From NCBI RefSeq assembly GCF_028858725.1, contig NC_084771.1:9886915-9950914 (forward strand): DNA of 64,000 nt, given 5' to 3'. Positions 37,224 through 49,700 of the stretch are shown in pieces (the stretch's first letter is position 1; every line of letters begins with the position of its first letter). This DNA is from Colius striatus. Taxonomy: Eukaryota; Chordata; Aves; Coliiformes; Coliidae. The position numbers and the translations under genes are program-made. The notes beneath the pieces are model-generated. The model ran no database searches. It was not told the origin of the DNA and worked only from the letters and a program-made list of their open reading frames with translations.

Positions 37224-37784
37224 TGTCATGGTTTATCCCCAGCTGGCAGCTCAGACCCCTGCAGCCGCTCGCTTGCCCCTTCCTGGTGTGATGGGGATGA
37301 AAATCAGAAGAGTACAAATGAGAAAGCTCATGGATTGAGATGAAGACAGTTTAATAGGTAAAACAAAATCTCCACACAAGCAAAACAAAACAAGGCATTT
37401 ATTAGAGCAGGTGTTCAGCCATCCTCAGGACAACAGAGCTCCATCCCACGTAACACAGACTTGGGAAGACAAGCACTCTAAACATCCCCTCCCTTCCTCA
37501 TTCTCCCAGCTTTATCTGCTGAACACGATGTCATATGGTCTGAGATATCACTGGGGATTGTTGGGGTCAGTTGTCCTGGCTGTCCCCCCTCCCAGCTGCT
37601 TGTACACCCCAAGCCTCTTTCCTGGTGGAATGAGGAGCAGAACAGGCCTTGAGCCTGTACAAGCCCTGCTCAGTAGGCATGAAACCATCCCTGTGTTATC
37701 AACACTGTTGCAGCACAAATCCAAAACACAGCCCTATACCAGCTACTGTGAAGGACATTAGCTATCTCAGCCAAAACCAACACA
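37224..37784 (-). mobile_element. Solo ERV LTR, antisense in RLIM intron 1
   Basis: The plus strand begins TGTCATGGTTTATCCCCAGC and ends AGCCAAAACCAACACA, the inverted form of a very common avian LTR beginning TGTGTTGGTTTTGGCTG. Read on the minus strand it has a weak TATA-like site (GATAAAGCTGGGAG), AATAAATGCC and a terminal CATGACA. The flanks ACATA (37219-37223) and ACATG (37785-37789) match at four of five bases, consistent with a 5-bp target duplication. No internal retroviral genes remain. Confidence 0.88.
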
Positions 37785-40322
37785 ACATGTTTTGATTCAC
37801 CCTTTTTCCCTGATCAAGGACAGTGCCCCTTCATCTTCTGAAACAGAATGGGCAAATACTTTGACTTGACATTATGTAGCTCCAGTGCCTCCAAGCAGTG
37901 GGATTTCTAGTCTAAAGGAGAATTTCAAAGCATAAGCAGTAAACAAATGTCATGCTTTGTATCTGTAGTGCAGTCTTCCTTTTTAAAAGCTGTAGCAGAA
38001 TTAGTCTTAATGCTTACAAATATGTTAATATTGCTGTCTTTATGAAGGCGTTGTATGTGATTTCATGTCAGTAAATACCAAGGTGGCAGTCATTTTGGGG
38101 AAAATATTTTCTGCTCCTCACGTCCCTTAGCAACTTATTATGTTCCCTTATTTTCTTAATCTTGTTGTCAACTTTGTTTCATTGTTATCCTAAAAAAAGG
38201 AATGCCAGCTGACTTTTGATGTGTATCCCCAGAGAACTATTTTAGATGCAAGTCTCTTGTTCTACTTGAGGCTTTATTCAGATGTTTCTTTTGAAAGCAG
38301 CTAGCTTTGTATTTCTGGTATCTTCCCTAGAACGGATATGTCTTTAAGTAACATTACTTGGAGATATCATTCTGCTACAGAAAGCTTGTAAAAAAACCAG
38401 TTGTTTGAGTTTCCATCAAGCTATGTTCTCCTTAGAAAGATGTGTATGAGATTTGAAGGGCATACAGGTTTCATAAGTCAGCCCAAGTGAGAGCTGAGCA
38501 TACCTACCGAAGCCCTTGTGCAACTTTTCCTGTGAATGTGTTCATTTATCTGTGTCTTTGACAGCAGGTCACATGTGAGATTTCAGCAGGGCCATGCAGT
38601 CTTTAGATTGCACCAGAGAGATTTAGCAATCTGGAGAAAGCTGTTAGGTTTCCCTTTGAAAGAGTAGTAACCCTTGTGATTGCTGCTGCTTAGTGATTAA
38701 AAGGTGAAAAATGAGCTTAATTTCTTTGTTCAAGTGACAGAAAGTCACAGAACCTCATAATAGCAGTAGCCTTGCATCCTGTGTCGTTTGTGCCTTAATA
38801 TGACTAACTTAAAACACGTTCTGCTGTGTCAGAATTCAAGACAAAGAGGATTGGGGTAGCTCTTTTATCATTTGCAAGCCTACAATAATGGAATGTCCTG
38901 TCCTGTGGAATTTTCTGCTGTTACACACAGAGGTTGTTGGTTTTCACAGTAGCAGCAGAAATCAACTACCCCTGGAGATAGTGGTGTGCTGCTTTTCTGG
39001 GGAGCAGCAGTACTGTAAACTGTGGGCAGGCTTGACATGGCAGCTGTGCTGACAAACCCAAAAAAGATGCTTTTTGCACTACACAGATGTCTAAGTGTTG
39101 GAAATTTTCCAGTGAGAAGCAGAAAAGCTTTATTCTTCCAGTATTTTCATGTCACATGAAGTATGGTTTAAATGAAAGGAATGTTTTCTGATGGAGAATG
39201 TTATTGCAGTACATTTTAGCATGGAGAGGATTAGCTCGCTAATCACCTCGCTGAGTAACTAGATTCTACCAGTTGTACAGGAAAATTCTTGATGTTGTGA
39301 GTAGAGAGGCATGGTGATTAAGGAAACTAGTTATTATTTTAAGTTGATTTGCTATATTTGCATGGCACAGCTAGTGCCAGAGTGTCTCCTGTATTTGCAT
39401 GTATTTTGTTATCATATTTATCTGATAGAGTCGTGGCATTCAGCAGTAACTTTTTGGTTGTTTTTTGAGAGAGATAGACATTGTCAAGGATCTCATCCAG
39501 AGGAAAAACAATCTGAGAAGATGATTGTAGTAAAAAATACACAATACAGAAGTCAGCTCTGTATAGCAGAAGTTGTACTTGGAATACACTGTGGAGTTTT
39601 GTCCTGGAAGTTTCTCATCAATATTGGGGATTTAGTAAAGGCTGAAACTTGCAGGCAAATTGTTCTCTTGACAGAAAACTATAAAGCTGACTTTAGGAAC
39701 CCTTTTTTTTGAGGAAATGAATAGCTTTGTTGTTGTTAGGTGGTGGATTTTTTGCATGTATAGTCTTCCACAGCATCTTCCATTTTTATAGTTGAATTCT
39801 TCATAACCCCTTCATACTGGTAAAATTCTCTTGGATGGTGAAGAGGGTGATTCTTGTAGAGACAATGCACATCGTAATCCCATGGGCTTTTAGAGTTAAC
39901 ATGATCAAGGACAGCTTGTGCCTCACACTGCACTGGGCATGGCTCTGGAAGGCATGCCTTGTGAGGCGGATATTAGGAATATTTTATGCTAACAGGCAGA
40001 TAGTCACGGACACCAAGTTAACTGTGAAAATAAAAGTGGCCTAAGGGTTCTGTTTCACATGTTCGTACTTGCTGCTGTATTGAAAAATTGATAATGATGG
40101 GCACAGAATTTTTTTGTTTGTGACTTGAAGAGGTTCATGCTTTGAGAATTATTTTACTCTTGATCCCTGTGATTAGGCCTCTCAGCTGAAGCTTCCCTGC
40201 CATCCCCCCAAAAAAAAAGTTACAGTTGACAGTGGAGAATGTCTACATGTCATGCCACAATTTCACTACGCTGGATGAAGGGTTTGCTTTCTCCTTTTTA
40301 GGTACTCTTCCACTCCATCAAG

Positions 40323-40491
40323 ATGGAAAGCTCAGATTCTAGTGATAAAGGAAATATTGATCAATCAGAAGCACAACGTCAGAGTCAGCTAGATCGGTTA
40401 GATCGAGAAGAAGCTTTCTATCAGTTTGTAAACAACCTGAGTGAAGAGGACTACAGGCTTATGAGAGACAACAACTTGCTAGGAACACCAG
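40323..40491 (+). CDS. RLIM: RLIM coding exon 1
   Basis: The exon starts at 40302 with 21 nt of 5'UTR; the coding part ends at ACACCAG|GTAGGT in phase 1 (first base of a Gly codon). Confidence 0.95.
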
Positions 40492-43400
40492 GTAGGTAAT
40501 GCTTGTGTATACATCTTATTCCAGTTGCTTCTAGGCAGTTTGTGTCATTTTCTGTTCTCCTGAAACTTTCACCCATTTAGTTTGCGTGCTGCAGTTGTGC
40601 TCCATGGTAGGAAGCAGCTTCTTGCTAATTTGTGCATCCTGAAATTTGAGTGGTCCCCTTACTAGTGGACAGGTAGTTAGGGTGATGTGGATTCCTCACA
40701 GCTTGGTGGGCACACCCAGAGTTGACCCAGTTCTAGTTATGGGCCCTTAAACATTTTTGACCAAAAAGTAATCTCCCTTAAGCATCTCTGTGAAACTGTT
40801 GTGCTGGTGAGGTTGAGAGTGTGTAACGAGGATAAGCAGCTTGGTGCCAGATTCTGCATGAATGCTTTTATGTCAGTTTTCAGTTAACTTATTCTTTTAA
40901 ATTGCCTCTTTAGAGGATGGTACCTAATTCAAACCAGTTCCAATTTGAAACATGACCTCAGCTAACTTAAACCTTTTTTTTCATGCTTGTGAAGGTATTA
41001 TCTTTACTATTTCACTCTAAACAGCCATTTAATTGGTATAGGGTGATGAAAATTGCTGATAAACTGTAAAGGTTACAGAACCACAAAGCACATCTGTCTG
41101 GAATAGGTTTGAAGGCGTCGGATCTTTCAGCTTCAGCAAAACTTGTTTGGGACAACGGTGCTGAGGTGTCTGAACTTCCCCTTAGCAACCTGTTTGGCAG
41201 TCTCATGATGGCAGGATTTCACTAGGGAAAAAGACAAGCAGTGGCTTGTACCTTCTGTAGAAGCTTTTGATGATGCTTGCCATACATATGATTTGGAAAT
41301 ATTTTTGGAAAATTTTGCTTATTTTCTAAGGTGAAATTACTGAAGAAGAGTTGCTGAGAAGGCTACACCAAGTTAAAGAAGGTCCACCACAGCAAAACAG
41401 TGATGAGAATAGAGGTATATACAGTATTTGTGAAAACTCTTAACTTTAGCACCCCATACGGACCTTAATTTGAGTGCAGGAGTGGAACACGTTAAGCCTA
41501 GGCAGATGCAAGGTGAGCTTTGTTTCAAAAGTAAGGGAACATTATGTCTGATAGCTGCTGCAGAGGTTTGGAACAGATTTCACTCATAATGCATCTGTTG
41601 TTTGCATCGAGATAAAGTCTCATTTAGGTTTCTTTTTTTGAGTTATTCTTTGATGTAAGGTTGCCTTCCTGTCTGCTCCCTTCTGGGATGCTTTATGACC
41701 ATCCCTGGTTTTTTATTCACTGTTCTTCCCTTTGAAGATGCTGTTTTGCTTTCGTTATCACTCTTCTATAGAGATTGGTGGAGGATGACCAGAGACAAAC
41801 TTAGTTTCTCTATTTAGCAGTCAATAGATCATTTAATTGTTTGGAAAGGAAAACACAGACTATTGATATGTTATGACACCTGAAACGTGACTTTCCATTT
41901 ACTTAGGATGACTTGTTTGCTATATGAAAGCTGCAGTCCATCTGTTCATATTAGTAAAAGGTCCACTCCTGCTCCCTTAAAAGAGCTCTGGTAGATAAGA
42001 ATTGTGAGGCTACGTGTGAAGCCACAATAGCACTTGGTAGGATTAAGCACTTCTAAATTGTCACTTGTTAAATGAAGCAGTTACGTTCTTGGAAAAGATC
42101 CCTCCAAAATTAGCTCAGTGCTCTAATTGTGGTAGTTCCCTGTCTTTTTTGCAGGTGCAGAGTCCGCAGAAGATGTTTCGAATGGAGATTCCATAATAGA
42201 CTGGCTTAATTCAGTCCGACAGACTGGAAATACCACACGAAGTGGGCAACGAGGGAACCAATCTTGGAGAGCAGTGAGCCGGACTAACCCCAACAGTGGT
42301 GACTTCAGATTCAGTTTGGAAATAAATGTCAACCGTAATAATGGAAACACAAATCCAGAAACCGAGAATGAGCCATCTGCAGAGCCTTCCAGTGGAGAGG
42401 ATTTGGAGAACAGCCCAAGTGACTCTGAAATTCCAAGGTCTGAATCGCCATCGGTAAGGCAGCCTGGATCAGACAGGAGCTCTTCGGAGGAGCTGCCGAC
42501 CGAGGAGGCTTCCCCTCCTAGAGGGCAGAGGAGAGCGAGAAGCAGGAGTCCAGAACAGCGGAGAACGCGGGCTAGGACTGATAGAAGTAGGTCGCCTCTT
42601 AATCCAGTGAGTGAGGCTCCTCGCAGGTCTCATCACAACACGTCATCTCAAACTCTTGACCACTCCTCAACGAACGAAGCTGAGGGAAGCTCTAGAACTA
42701 GGCAGCATGTGACATTAAGGCAGCACACAGCGGGGACTGAGGTGCCAAGTGAAAACCCAGTTCTGTTTTCAGCCCCCGAAACAAGACCCGCCCCTCAAGC
42801 AGCAGGCTCTTCAGAAACTAACGGCACCAGTGAGTCCACAGCTCCTGGGCAGAGGCCTCCTACCATAGTACTTGATCTTCAGGTGAGAAGAGTTCGCCCT
42901 GGAGAGTATCGGCAACGAGACAGCATAGCCAACAGGACTCGGTCCAGGTCCCAGACACCCAACAACACTGTCACCTACGAGAGTGAACGAGGAGGCTTCA
43001 GGCGCACGTTTTCCCGCTCAGAACGGGCCGGAGTGAGAACTTACGTCAGCACCATCAGGATTCCCATCCGTAGGATCTTAAACACAGGCTTGAGCGAGAC
43101 CACGTCGGTTGCGATTCAGACTATGCTGAGGCAGATCATGACAGGCTTCGGAGAGCTGAGTTACTTCATGTATAGCGATAGCGATGCGGATCCCAGTGGC
43201 CCAGCTCCAAATCAGAACGTGGATGCTTCCGAGACACAGCACGGAGGTGGTGGTGGTGCTTCCAGCAACGAGAGCACAGATGTTGGCTCAGGGGAGGTGT
43301 ATGAAGGTGGTAACGAAGGCGGTTCCACGTCCGGTGCCAGACGGGAAGGTCGGAACACGAGGGGCTCGGTCACGTTTGAAGAAAGCGGTTCTCTACCATT

Positions 43401-43692
43401 CCTTAGCCTAGCACAGTTTTTCCTACTAAATGAAGATGATGATGACCAACCGAGAGGACTCACCAAAGAACAGATTGACAACCTAGCGATGAGGAATTTT
43501 GGTGAGAGCGATGCTCTGAAAACCTGTAGCGTATGTATCACAGAGTACACGGAAGGCAACAAGCTCCGAAAGCTGCCTTGTTCCCACGAGTATCACGTCC
43601 ACTGCATCGATCGCTGGTTGTCGGAGAATTCCACTTGTCCCATTTGTCGCAGAGCAGTCTTAGCTTCTGGTAACAGAGAGAGCGTTGTCTAA
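40323..43692 (+). CDS. RLIM: RLIM (RNF12), nuclear RING-H2 E3 ubiquitin ligase; complete
   Basis: Three coding exons, 40323-40491, 41331-41414 and 42155-43692, all with GT/AG borders and split Gly codons, give 596 aa (human: 624). The ATG at 40323 starts [10 protein letters not shown], matching the RLIM N terminus, and lies 21 bases into the exon. Domains: conserved N-terminal leucine-zipper-like region ([19 protein letters not shown]), [20 protein letters not shown], an Arg/Ser-rich basic nuclear-signal region at about 207-235, the conserved central block around [17 protein letters not shown], and a C-terminal RING-H2 at about 542-582 with all Cys/His ligands. The protein ends GNRESVV. RLIM ubiquitinates LIM-domain cofactors (CLIM/LDB) and, in placental mammals, REX1/ZFP42 during X inactivation; the latter role should not apply to a bird. 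The long Ser run before the RING in mammals is replaced by a short Gly/Ser/Glu stretch. Confidence 0.97.
40492..41330 (+). other. RLIM: RLIM intron, nothing else seen
   Basis: This 839-bp unique, AT-leaning intron ends ATTTTCTAAG. No repeat or gene is recognised. Confidence 0.85.
41331..41414 (+). CDS. RLIM: RLIM coding exon 2
   Basis: The 84-nt exon GTGAAATTACT ... AATAGAG encodes [14 protein letters not shown], with a phase-1 donor at GAG|GTATAT. Confidence 0.94.
41415..42154 (+). other. RLIM: RLIM intron, nothing else seen
   Basis: This 740-bp unique intron has a T-rich acceptor ending TTTTTTGCAG at 42154. No repeat or gene is recognised. Confidence 0.85.
42155..43692 (+). CDS. RLIM: RLIM terminal coding exon (basic region and RING)
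   Basis: The 1,538-nt exon encodes about 85% of the protein, from the split Gly ([13 protein letters not shown]) to the stop TAA at 43690-43692. The RING reads CSVC ... [15 protein letters not shown] ... CPIC. No frameshift or stop is seen. Confidence 0.97.
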
Positions 43693-44223
43693 ATGAGAGC
43701 TGAGTTTAATGGCCAAGCAGCTAGTGTGATAGTGATGGGCAAAGAAGTCACTTCCTTTATGGCCACTTTTTGAGTGGTACCTCGATGTATAGTAATGACT
43801 CGAAGTGAATCTTCTCTCAAGAAAGCATTTTCTCCAAATTCAAGCTTTTAAAAATCATAAAGTTTCTTTAATCAAGGTTTTCAAGATCTAGTCAGTTTGG
43901 GTGTGAAATTTCACTTGTCCAAAGACTATCTACTCACTTTGAAATATTCTTTTTTTGGGTTTTTTTTTTGCTTTGTGAAGAGTATTAAGTTCTTTCCCCC
44001 ACCCAGCCCCTGCCACCCCAGTCCAAGAAACATTTTGTCCTCAAGATTGTGCTTATAAGGAGCTCTTTGAGAAGTCATCCCAGCTACATGTGCGTGAGTC
44101 ATGGAGGAATTTTTGCAAGAAACCCAGCTATCTGGAAGAAAAAAAACCAACCCCAATATGAACTGAATTGCACACTTGAACATAGTTTGAATTTTCTTAC
44201 CGGGTTAATATTGGACGTGTCTG

Positions 44224-44231
44224 TGTAAATA
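44224..44231 (+). promoter_or_regulatory. Pumilio-type element in the RLIM 3'UTR
   Basis: TGTAAATA matches the PUM consensus and lies about 90 bases before the proximal poly(A) hexamers. Motif match only. Confidence 0.35.
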
Positions 44232-44316
44232 ACACTAATGTTAGCCCTTTCCCCATCACTATGGCACGGTGTAGGACGAGCTGTTAGCTTCATTGGGATA
44301 TTTATCTTGTTGTGGA

Positions 44317-44354
44317 AATAAAAGAATTGCCTATGCTTGTTTAAATAAAATAAA
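44317..44354 (+). promoter_or_regulatory. RLIM: RLIM proximal polyadenylation signals
   Basis: Three AATAAA hexamers (44317-44322, 44344-44349, 44349-44354) lie in AT-rich UTR about 0.63-0.66 kb after the stop. Confidence 0.55.
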
Positions 44355-46584
44355 ACAAAACTGAAAACAAATCTGTTTTAAAATTGTAAAGCTTTTTTGT
44401 AGAAGCTCAGTACTTTTCCAATGCACTGTTGTACTAACGCATTAAGAATTAAAATTGTACCGTGCTTAGAAATCAAGAATGCTTTTCATACAAAACCCAC
44501 CACCCAGAGAGCAAACTAAATACGAGAGCTGCTTTTGTAACTGTGTACCTGTCAAGAGCAGTACATATCTGTACTATTTATGTGAACAGCTACTGTAATA
44601 TAAACCCAGTTGAATTAGACATCTTAATCGCATTAAAAGAACCCCAGAAATTAAATGTTCTCATTGCACTGTTTTGGCTCAGTCATGCCACCAAAAATAA
44701 TGAGATGATAAAAATTAGAACCTCTTCGAAGGGCTGCTTATTTCTTTATGCAATTGTTGATGTGTAATAATGCAAACCAATATGTGCCAGATCATTCAGG
44801 GAGGCTTATCCCCAATTCTTCTATTAACTTGTACTTTCCATTTTTCAGGCGACTATGTGCAACCACTCAGCAGATACATTTCAACAGGTTTGGGTTTCTT
44901 CTTCCCCAGCAGCTTCAGCTGTACTTGTAACCTCTGGATCTGTTGTGAGTGGACATACTGGTACATGCAGTGTCGGTAACCCATGACTCGAGTGCCACAG
45001 AAAAACAACTGAAGTATGAACTGGAAAGCAGATGATTTGACTGTTAGCTTAAATTTGAAAATGATGATTGTTTCTGGGAGTACATTTAAATGTGGAGCTA
45101 AGGGTAAGAATAGCTTTAAAAAAAACTCAACAAACTTCAGACTCCCACAGATTAAAATGAGTTGAATTTACTTTTAGAGCTGTGTACGTGGCATATTGAG
45201 AAGGGAAGGCTCTCCTCAGTGTCAGGGGAAAACATCCTTCACCCTCAGTGACCTATTCTTTGTTTTATTCTCATACAATTAGCTTACATGTACTACAGGA
45301 AAAGCAGTATTTATTTCAACTCCAGGGCAGCAGTTATGAAGGGATATGAACTGCTCTTGCTGGATATGTAGGAAATGTTGCTTGTTCCTCAGATGACAAA
45401 ACCAAAGCTGGCCTATCTCCTTTCTTCCCTGATTAAAACACATTTTTGGTGTTTTGTAGTGGTGGTTGCATAAACTCTAGTCTCTGCTCTAAGTAACATC
45501 TCATCAGCTAGTTAAGGATTCCACAATGTCCCAAAGTTATTTGATTTTTTCCGGTGTGTGCGTTTGTGGTGTTTGGTTCAGTGAGAAGCCCCAACTGGCT
45601 CTTGAGCTCATTTTCCTCCTGGTGGTACATGCTGTTGTGGCAGAGGAGCTGCAAAAGGATAAATAAGCTCATGGGTTTAATTTTAGGTTGTTGTTTGGGG
45701 TTTCCCCCTCACCCCCTTCTGATGTGCATCACTAAAATTGCAACTTAACTCTTAATTTCAGGTGCCTGATTCTCTATGCCAACATTTGCTTAACAAAGGA
45801 ACACAACAAAAGAATTTCTTCCAGTAGCATTCAAGTAGCAAATAGATGTGTTTTTGTTGCAGTTCCCAGTAGCTTCACTGACTGGAGTGTAGAATTAGAA
45901 GGGCAAAACATCAATCCCTCTGTGACTACCAGGTTACATTTTATAAGTCTGCTGTACCTCTGTTGACCAGAAAGAGAGAGGTTCACTACTGCTAATTAAC
46001 ATGAAGCATGGCTGTCATCTGTGTCATTCCACATGGCTTTCTTCTCCCTGTTTGAGTGGCCAGTGACTGTTGATGTTGGTGAAGTCAGCTTTAGTTTTGT
46101 TAGAGCTTGAGAATGGCATGCCTTAACATTTTATCTTTCTGTAACAAGGGCAACTAATGAAATGTTGGAGGTTTCCCAAGTGGTACCAAGAACAAATAAT
46201 TTAATCTCAGTTGAGGAGACATCAAGTGTGGTGTTTTCTCTTGCCTTTTCCAAGGCTGGGTGTGCTGAAGGGGTGCCTTCTCTGGAGGAGCTGGCAGGGC
46301 TGAAGGAGCTGATCCAGCACAGGCTGCTTTACACAGCGGAGTCATCTGTCAGACACCTTTGCTAACTCGATTTCTGTTCTTTTAAAGTTAGACCAAAGTC
46401 AGGAATAGCTGCTATTAACACTTTGGCTGCTAACACGAGGTGATTTCATGAGGTTCACCTCACTGAGGGCTTAGAATCATTTTGGTGTTGAGCAGTTGTG
46501 GTCGTTGCTTCCCTGAGGTTACGCTTTGGTGGTGGTAGAGGATGGATGGAGATGCTTATGGTGGTGTTACAGGAGGGGTGCGGG

Positions 46585-46740
46585 TGCTCACGGCGGGCTG
46601 ACAGGGCTGCAGGCGGTTCGCTGCCGGCGGTGGCCGTGTGAGGGTTAAGATGGCCGATGCTGCTGTGGGGGGCCTGGAGGCGGGAAGGCTGGGCCGGGCT
46701 GTGCTGTGGCGGCCGCGCAGTGCCACCGTGTGGGAGCCTC
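46585..46740. promoter_or_regulatory. Short CpG-rich patch downstream of RLIM
   Basis: About a dozen CpGs occur in about 155 bp, including GCGGCCGCGC and a YY1-like AAGATGGCC, in otherwise AT-rich sequence. It could be a small promoter for an unannotated transcript or a local GC-biased block. There is no recognisable coding gene. Confidence 0.3.
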
Positions 46741-49700
46741 TCCAGCCTCCTCCCCCGCCCAGGGCATGCCTCCTCTCTCCTCACCCCTCTTCGTTTTGCC
46801 TTCAAGGCTCTTGCCCTCTTTTTTCCCTCTAGTTGTCGTGTGTTGTGTTCCGCTCCCCTGCCAATCTGCTGTATTATCGATGGATTTAATGTGGGAGCTG
46901 AACTGCTCAGTGACAGGCCAGAGCTGGACCCGCAGGACATCCCCACACAGCAGTTAGAGCAGTCACAAGGCCAACACACGGGACAATGCACAGTGGTTTT
47001 TCTTTTAGAGTCTAGTTCTCTGATTGTGAACCATTATAGAGTTGTGGGTGCTTATTTTGCTTGTTTGGGTTGTGAGTTTATTTCAGTTGGGGTTTTAGCC
47101 ATTAAAAGGCTGTGATGAGTTATTTGTGGGGTTTGTTACATTTCCCTTTGGGCACTTTTTTATTCAGACAAGTTCTTCAGCAAAAGAACTTGTAAGCAGT
47201 TAATTGACCTGTTTTTAAATGATTTGATTAGTGTAGGTACTGCATGCTTAGAAGTTACTCAGAGTTTGAAGACGTTTTGTCAGGAGCTTCAATGTGCAGG
47301 CACAGCAGCTGCACTGACACCAGACCCTACAGTTCTCGGGGGCCATCATCGTCCATTGTGGCAGCTTGCAGCTGAATGGGTTTCCCACCAACATTGGTGC
47401 AATGGACCGTAGTGACTGTCACTGCAGGTTTCTGTCACTTCTCTGGATTATGTGAACTCGAAGGTTTCTCTCCTTCCTCACTCTGCTGGTGTTTGTCTCG
47501 TCATGGGTGCCTACACAAAGGGGAGGTTCCTGGTGGTCTCCTAATAACGAGGGTCTAATGTGAAGATGAGCAAAGCAGCGCGGTTCAGTCTGACCGTTGG
47601 TCTCTGACGTTTCACAGCATGACGAGGGCTTTCCTGAATCTCCCAGTGAGACCTTACCCTTGCAGCACAATGCAGAGCTCATCCTGTGGGCTCAGCCACA
47701 GCCTTACATTTAGTTTGGGATCCTTTTCATTCATGTGTGCATTTGTGGGACTGTCTGATGTTGGGTTTTCTCAGGGGTCATCCATGCTCCTGCCCTGAGG
47801 GTGTGTAGGTGCACGTGGAGTTGATGAGGTGCGTGGGGCCTAAGGGAAATGTCTGCCTGCTCCTCTGCTTGCTCCTGGGAGGAGGTGCTTTGGAGGAGGG
47901 TTGGCTTGGAGCCACCTTAAGGGAATTTATAACAAATTCATAAATATTTCTAACCTGTAAGTACACTGGACTTTTTGTTTGTTTAGCTTTGACTACGCAG
48001 GGAAGGAGGGGGAAGGGACAGAACTGAGACTAACTCACCCAAACTACACAGAGCTGTGTTGTATTAAAAAAGGAGTTTGCCTCGCTTATGCCAGGGCCTC
48101 CCAACCTCTTTTTGACAGGAGGTATCTGGTTTTTTTTCTTCTTATAGGTAGATGCACCATTGAATTAGTTTCAATTGATTGTTTTATCAGGTTTTGTTCC
48201 CTTAAGCTAAATACCAGAGAGAACCCTTCCTGAATTCCCCTCTCTGCTAGCAAGGCTCTTGGTTGGGAAGCCCTGAATTCAGATGAGAATGTAACAGGTT
48301 TTCTTCTCTTTTTTTTTTTCCCCTTTTTCTCTTATTTTTTTGTCCAGTGCTTTACATCTGCTTATACTGGACCTGTTTAATACAAAATGGTACTCTGAGC
48401 TCATGGGACAAGAGCTTGATCAGATTTGATAGTTAACACTTAGGAGGAGTTTGTTTCCTATGTAAGATGTCATAATGCAAATTTAAATAGACTCAATAAA
48501 ATGCATGAAGTGTTTGTTTTGTGCTTGATCATCACTCCTTTGGCTTTATTCTTCTTAGAGTGGGAATGCACTGGAGTAAATGGTGCTGGACGTGGTAGGG
48601 ATTTCTTTCCTCTGTACACCTTTCCCTTTTGGGATCTGCAGAAAGGGAAGAGCTGGAGTGGTATGGAGTGAACTCCGTGGAAGAGTTTATTGCTCCTTAG
48701 TACCTAAAACCTAAGCAGTAAATCTCCCTGTGTCCCAAACTTGTGTCAGTCTCTCTGGGGATAGTGTGGGATAAAAAAGCAGCATCTGCAAGTTGTCAAG
48801 TAGTAGCTGTGACTTTTACAGGTGCCCGTGGGTATCGGGGCTGTCCCTACAGACACCCTGGGCAGTGTTCAGCCTTCACCAGCAGCTCTCATACAGCAAG
48901 AAGCTTTGTCCTAAAACTAGTACCTGCTGCACTTGTGAACACCTGAGTGGGAAGGATGGTTTTTTAGGGTGTGGGGAAGGTCTTTATTATCAACACTTCC
49001 CTCACCTCAACTCTGCTCCTGCTGGGAACTGGACAGTGGGGTGGGCAGCAGGGCAAAGGCTTGGCAGCACTGGGAGTGAAAGTCCTGGGCCTCTCCTGGG
49101 CTGTGTGTGCTCTCACTCTTGGCTAAGGGTGGATTTTCTCCCCATTCCTACCTGCTTGCTCCATGGTCTGTCTTGCCCTGTGAGTCTCCAGTTCCATCTG
49201 ACATTGAGTCTTTAACATTGGCATTAAGGTTTACTCTGGTAACTTCATTCATGAGGTGTTTCCCTCAGGAGTTCTTTGCCAGGTTGCTGACTCTAGCCCT
49301 GCTGGAAGGCCTTTGGTTCAGTTAGCCCTCTATTTGTTCCTTAAAAACTGTCAATTGACCCCCCCCAAAATTTTTGAGTCCACACTGACCTTGGAGCATG
49401 CTTGTGGCTGACTTCATCCCTGTGTTTGTTTTCTCTAATACATTTGAGGTCTTTGTTCTGGCCTATACAACTTTATGTAACCTTTTTCCTCCCTCTTGGT
49501 GCTTAAACCCTGTAACCTTTCCCATTATCCTCCTCTCTTCAGGGTGTATTTCTGCAGCAGATCCAGACCTTCACAGGGCAATGTTTGGTCTTGCTGCTGG
49601 CTGGGAGGAGAAAGGTTGTGTTTGGCAAAGCTGTCCATCCTAGAGTGATGGGGGTGCAGGAATAACCCTGCAGTCCAGGGCTTCTCACCAGAAGAGCTCT

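Larger units (their letters stand above)
30019..40301 (+). other. RLIM: RLIM intron 1
   Basis: This intron of about 10.3 kb begins in the CpG island and ends with CTCCTTTTTAG at 40291-40301. It holds a decayed coding-like relic on the minus strand (31095-31405), a CR1 tail (31764-31822) and a solo LTR (37224-37784). The remainder (32-37 kb and 38-40 kb) is AT-rich unique sequence with no gene seen. A strong acceptor-like T tract with AG at about 35968 could belong to an alternative 5'UTR exon. Confidence 0.75.
43693..48510 (+). other. RLIM: RLIM 3'UTR (at least to 44360; possibly to about 48.5 kb)
   Basis: No coding sequence is seen. AATAAA hexamers at 44317-44322 and 44344-44354 mark a likely proximal end. 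AATAAA near 48494 is followed by a T/G-rich stretch (GTGTTTGTTTTGTGCTTG), a good downstream element, so a long isoform of about 4.8 kb is plausible. The stretch is mostly unique sequence without CR1. A short CpG-rich patch sits at 46585-46740. Confidence 0.5.

Noticed and set aside
37411-37761. 116-codon ORF
   Set aside because: Lies wholly inside the solo LTR and is not a viral or cellular protein.
46455-46991. 178-codon minus-strand ORF downstream of RLIM
   Set aside because: Low-complexity Arg/Ser/Pro translation across a GC-rich patch, with no homology recognised.
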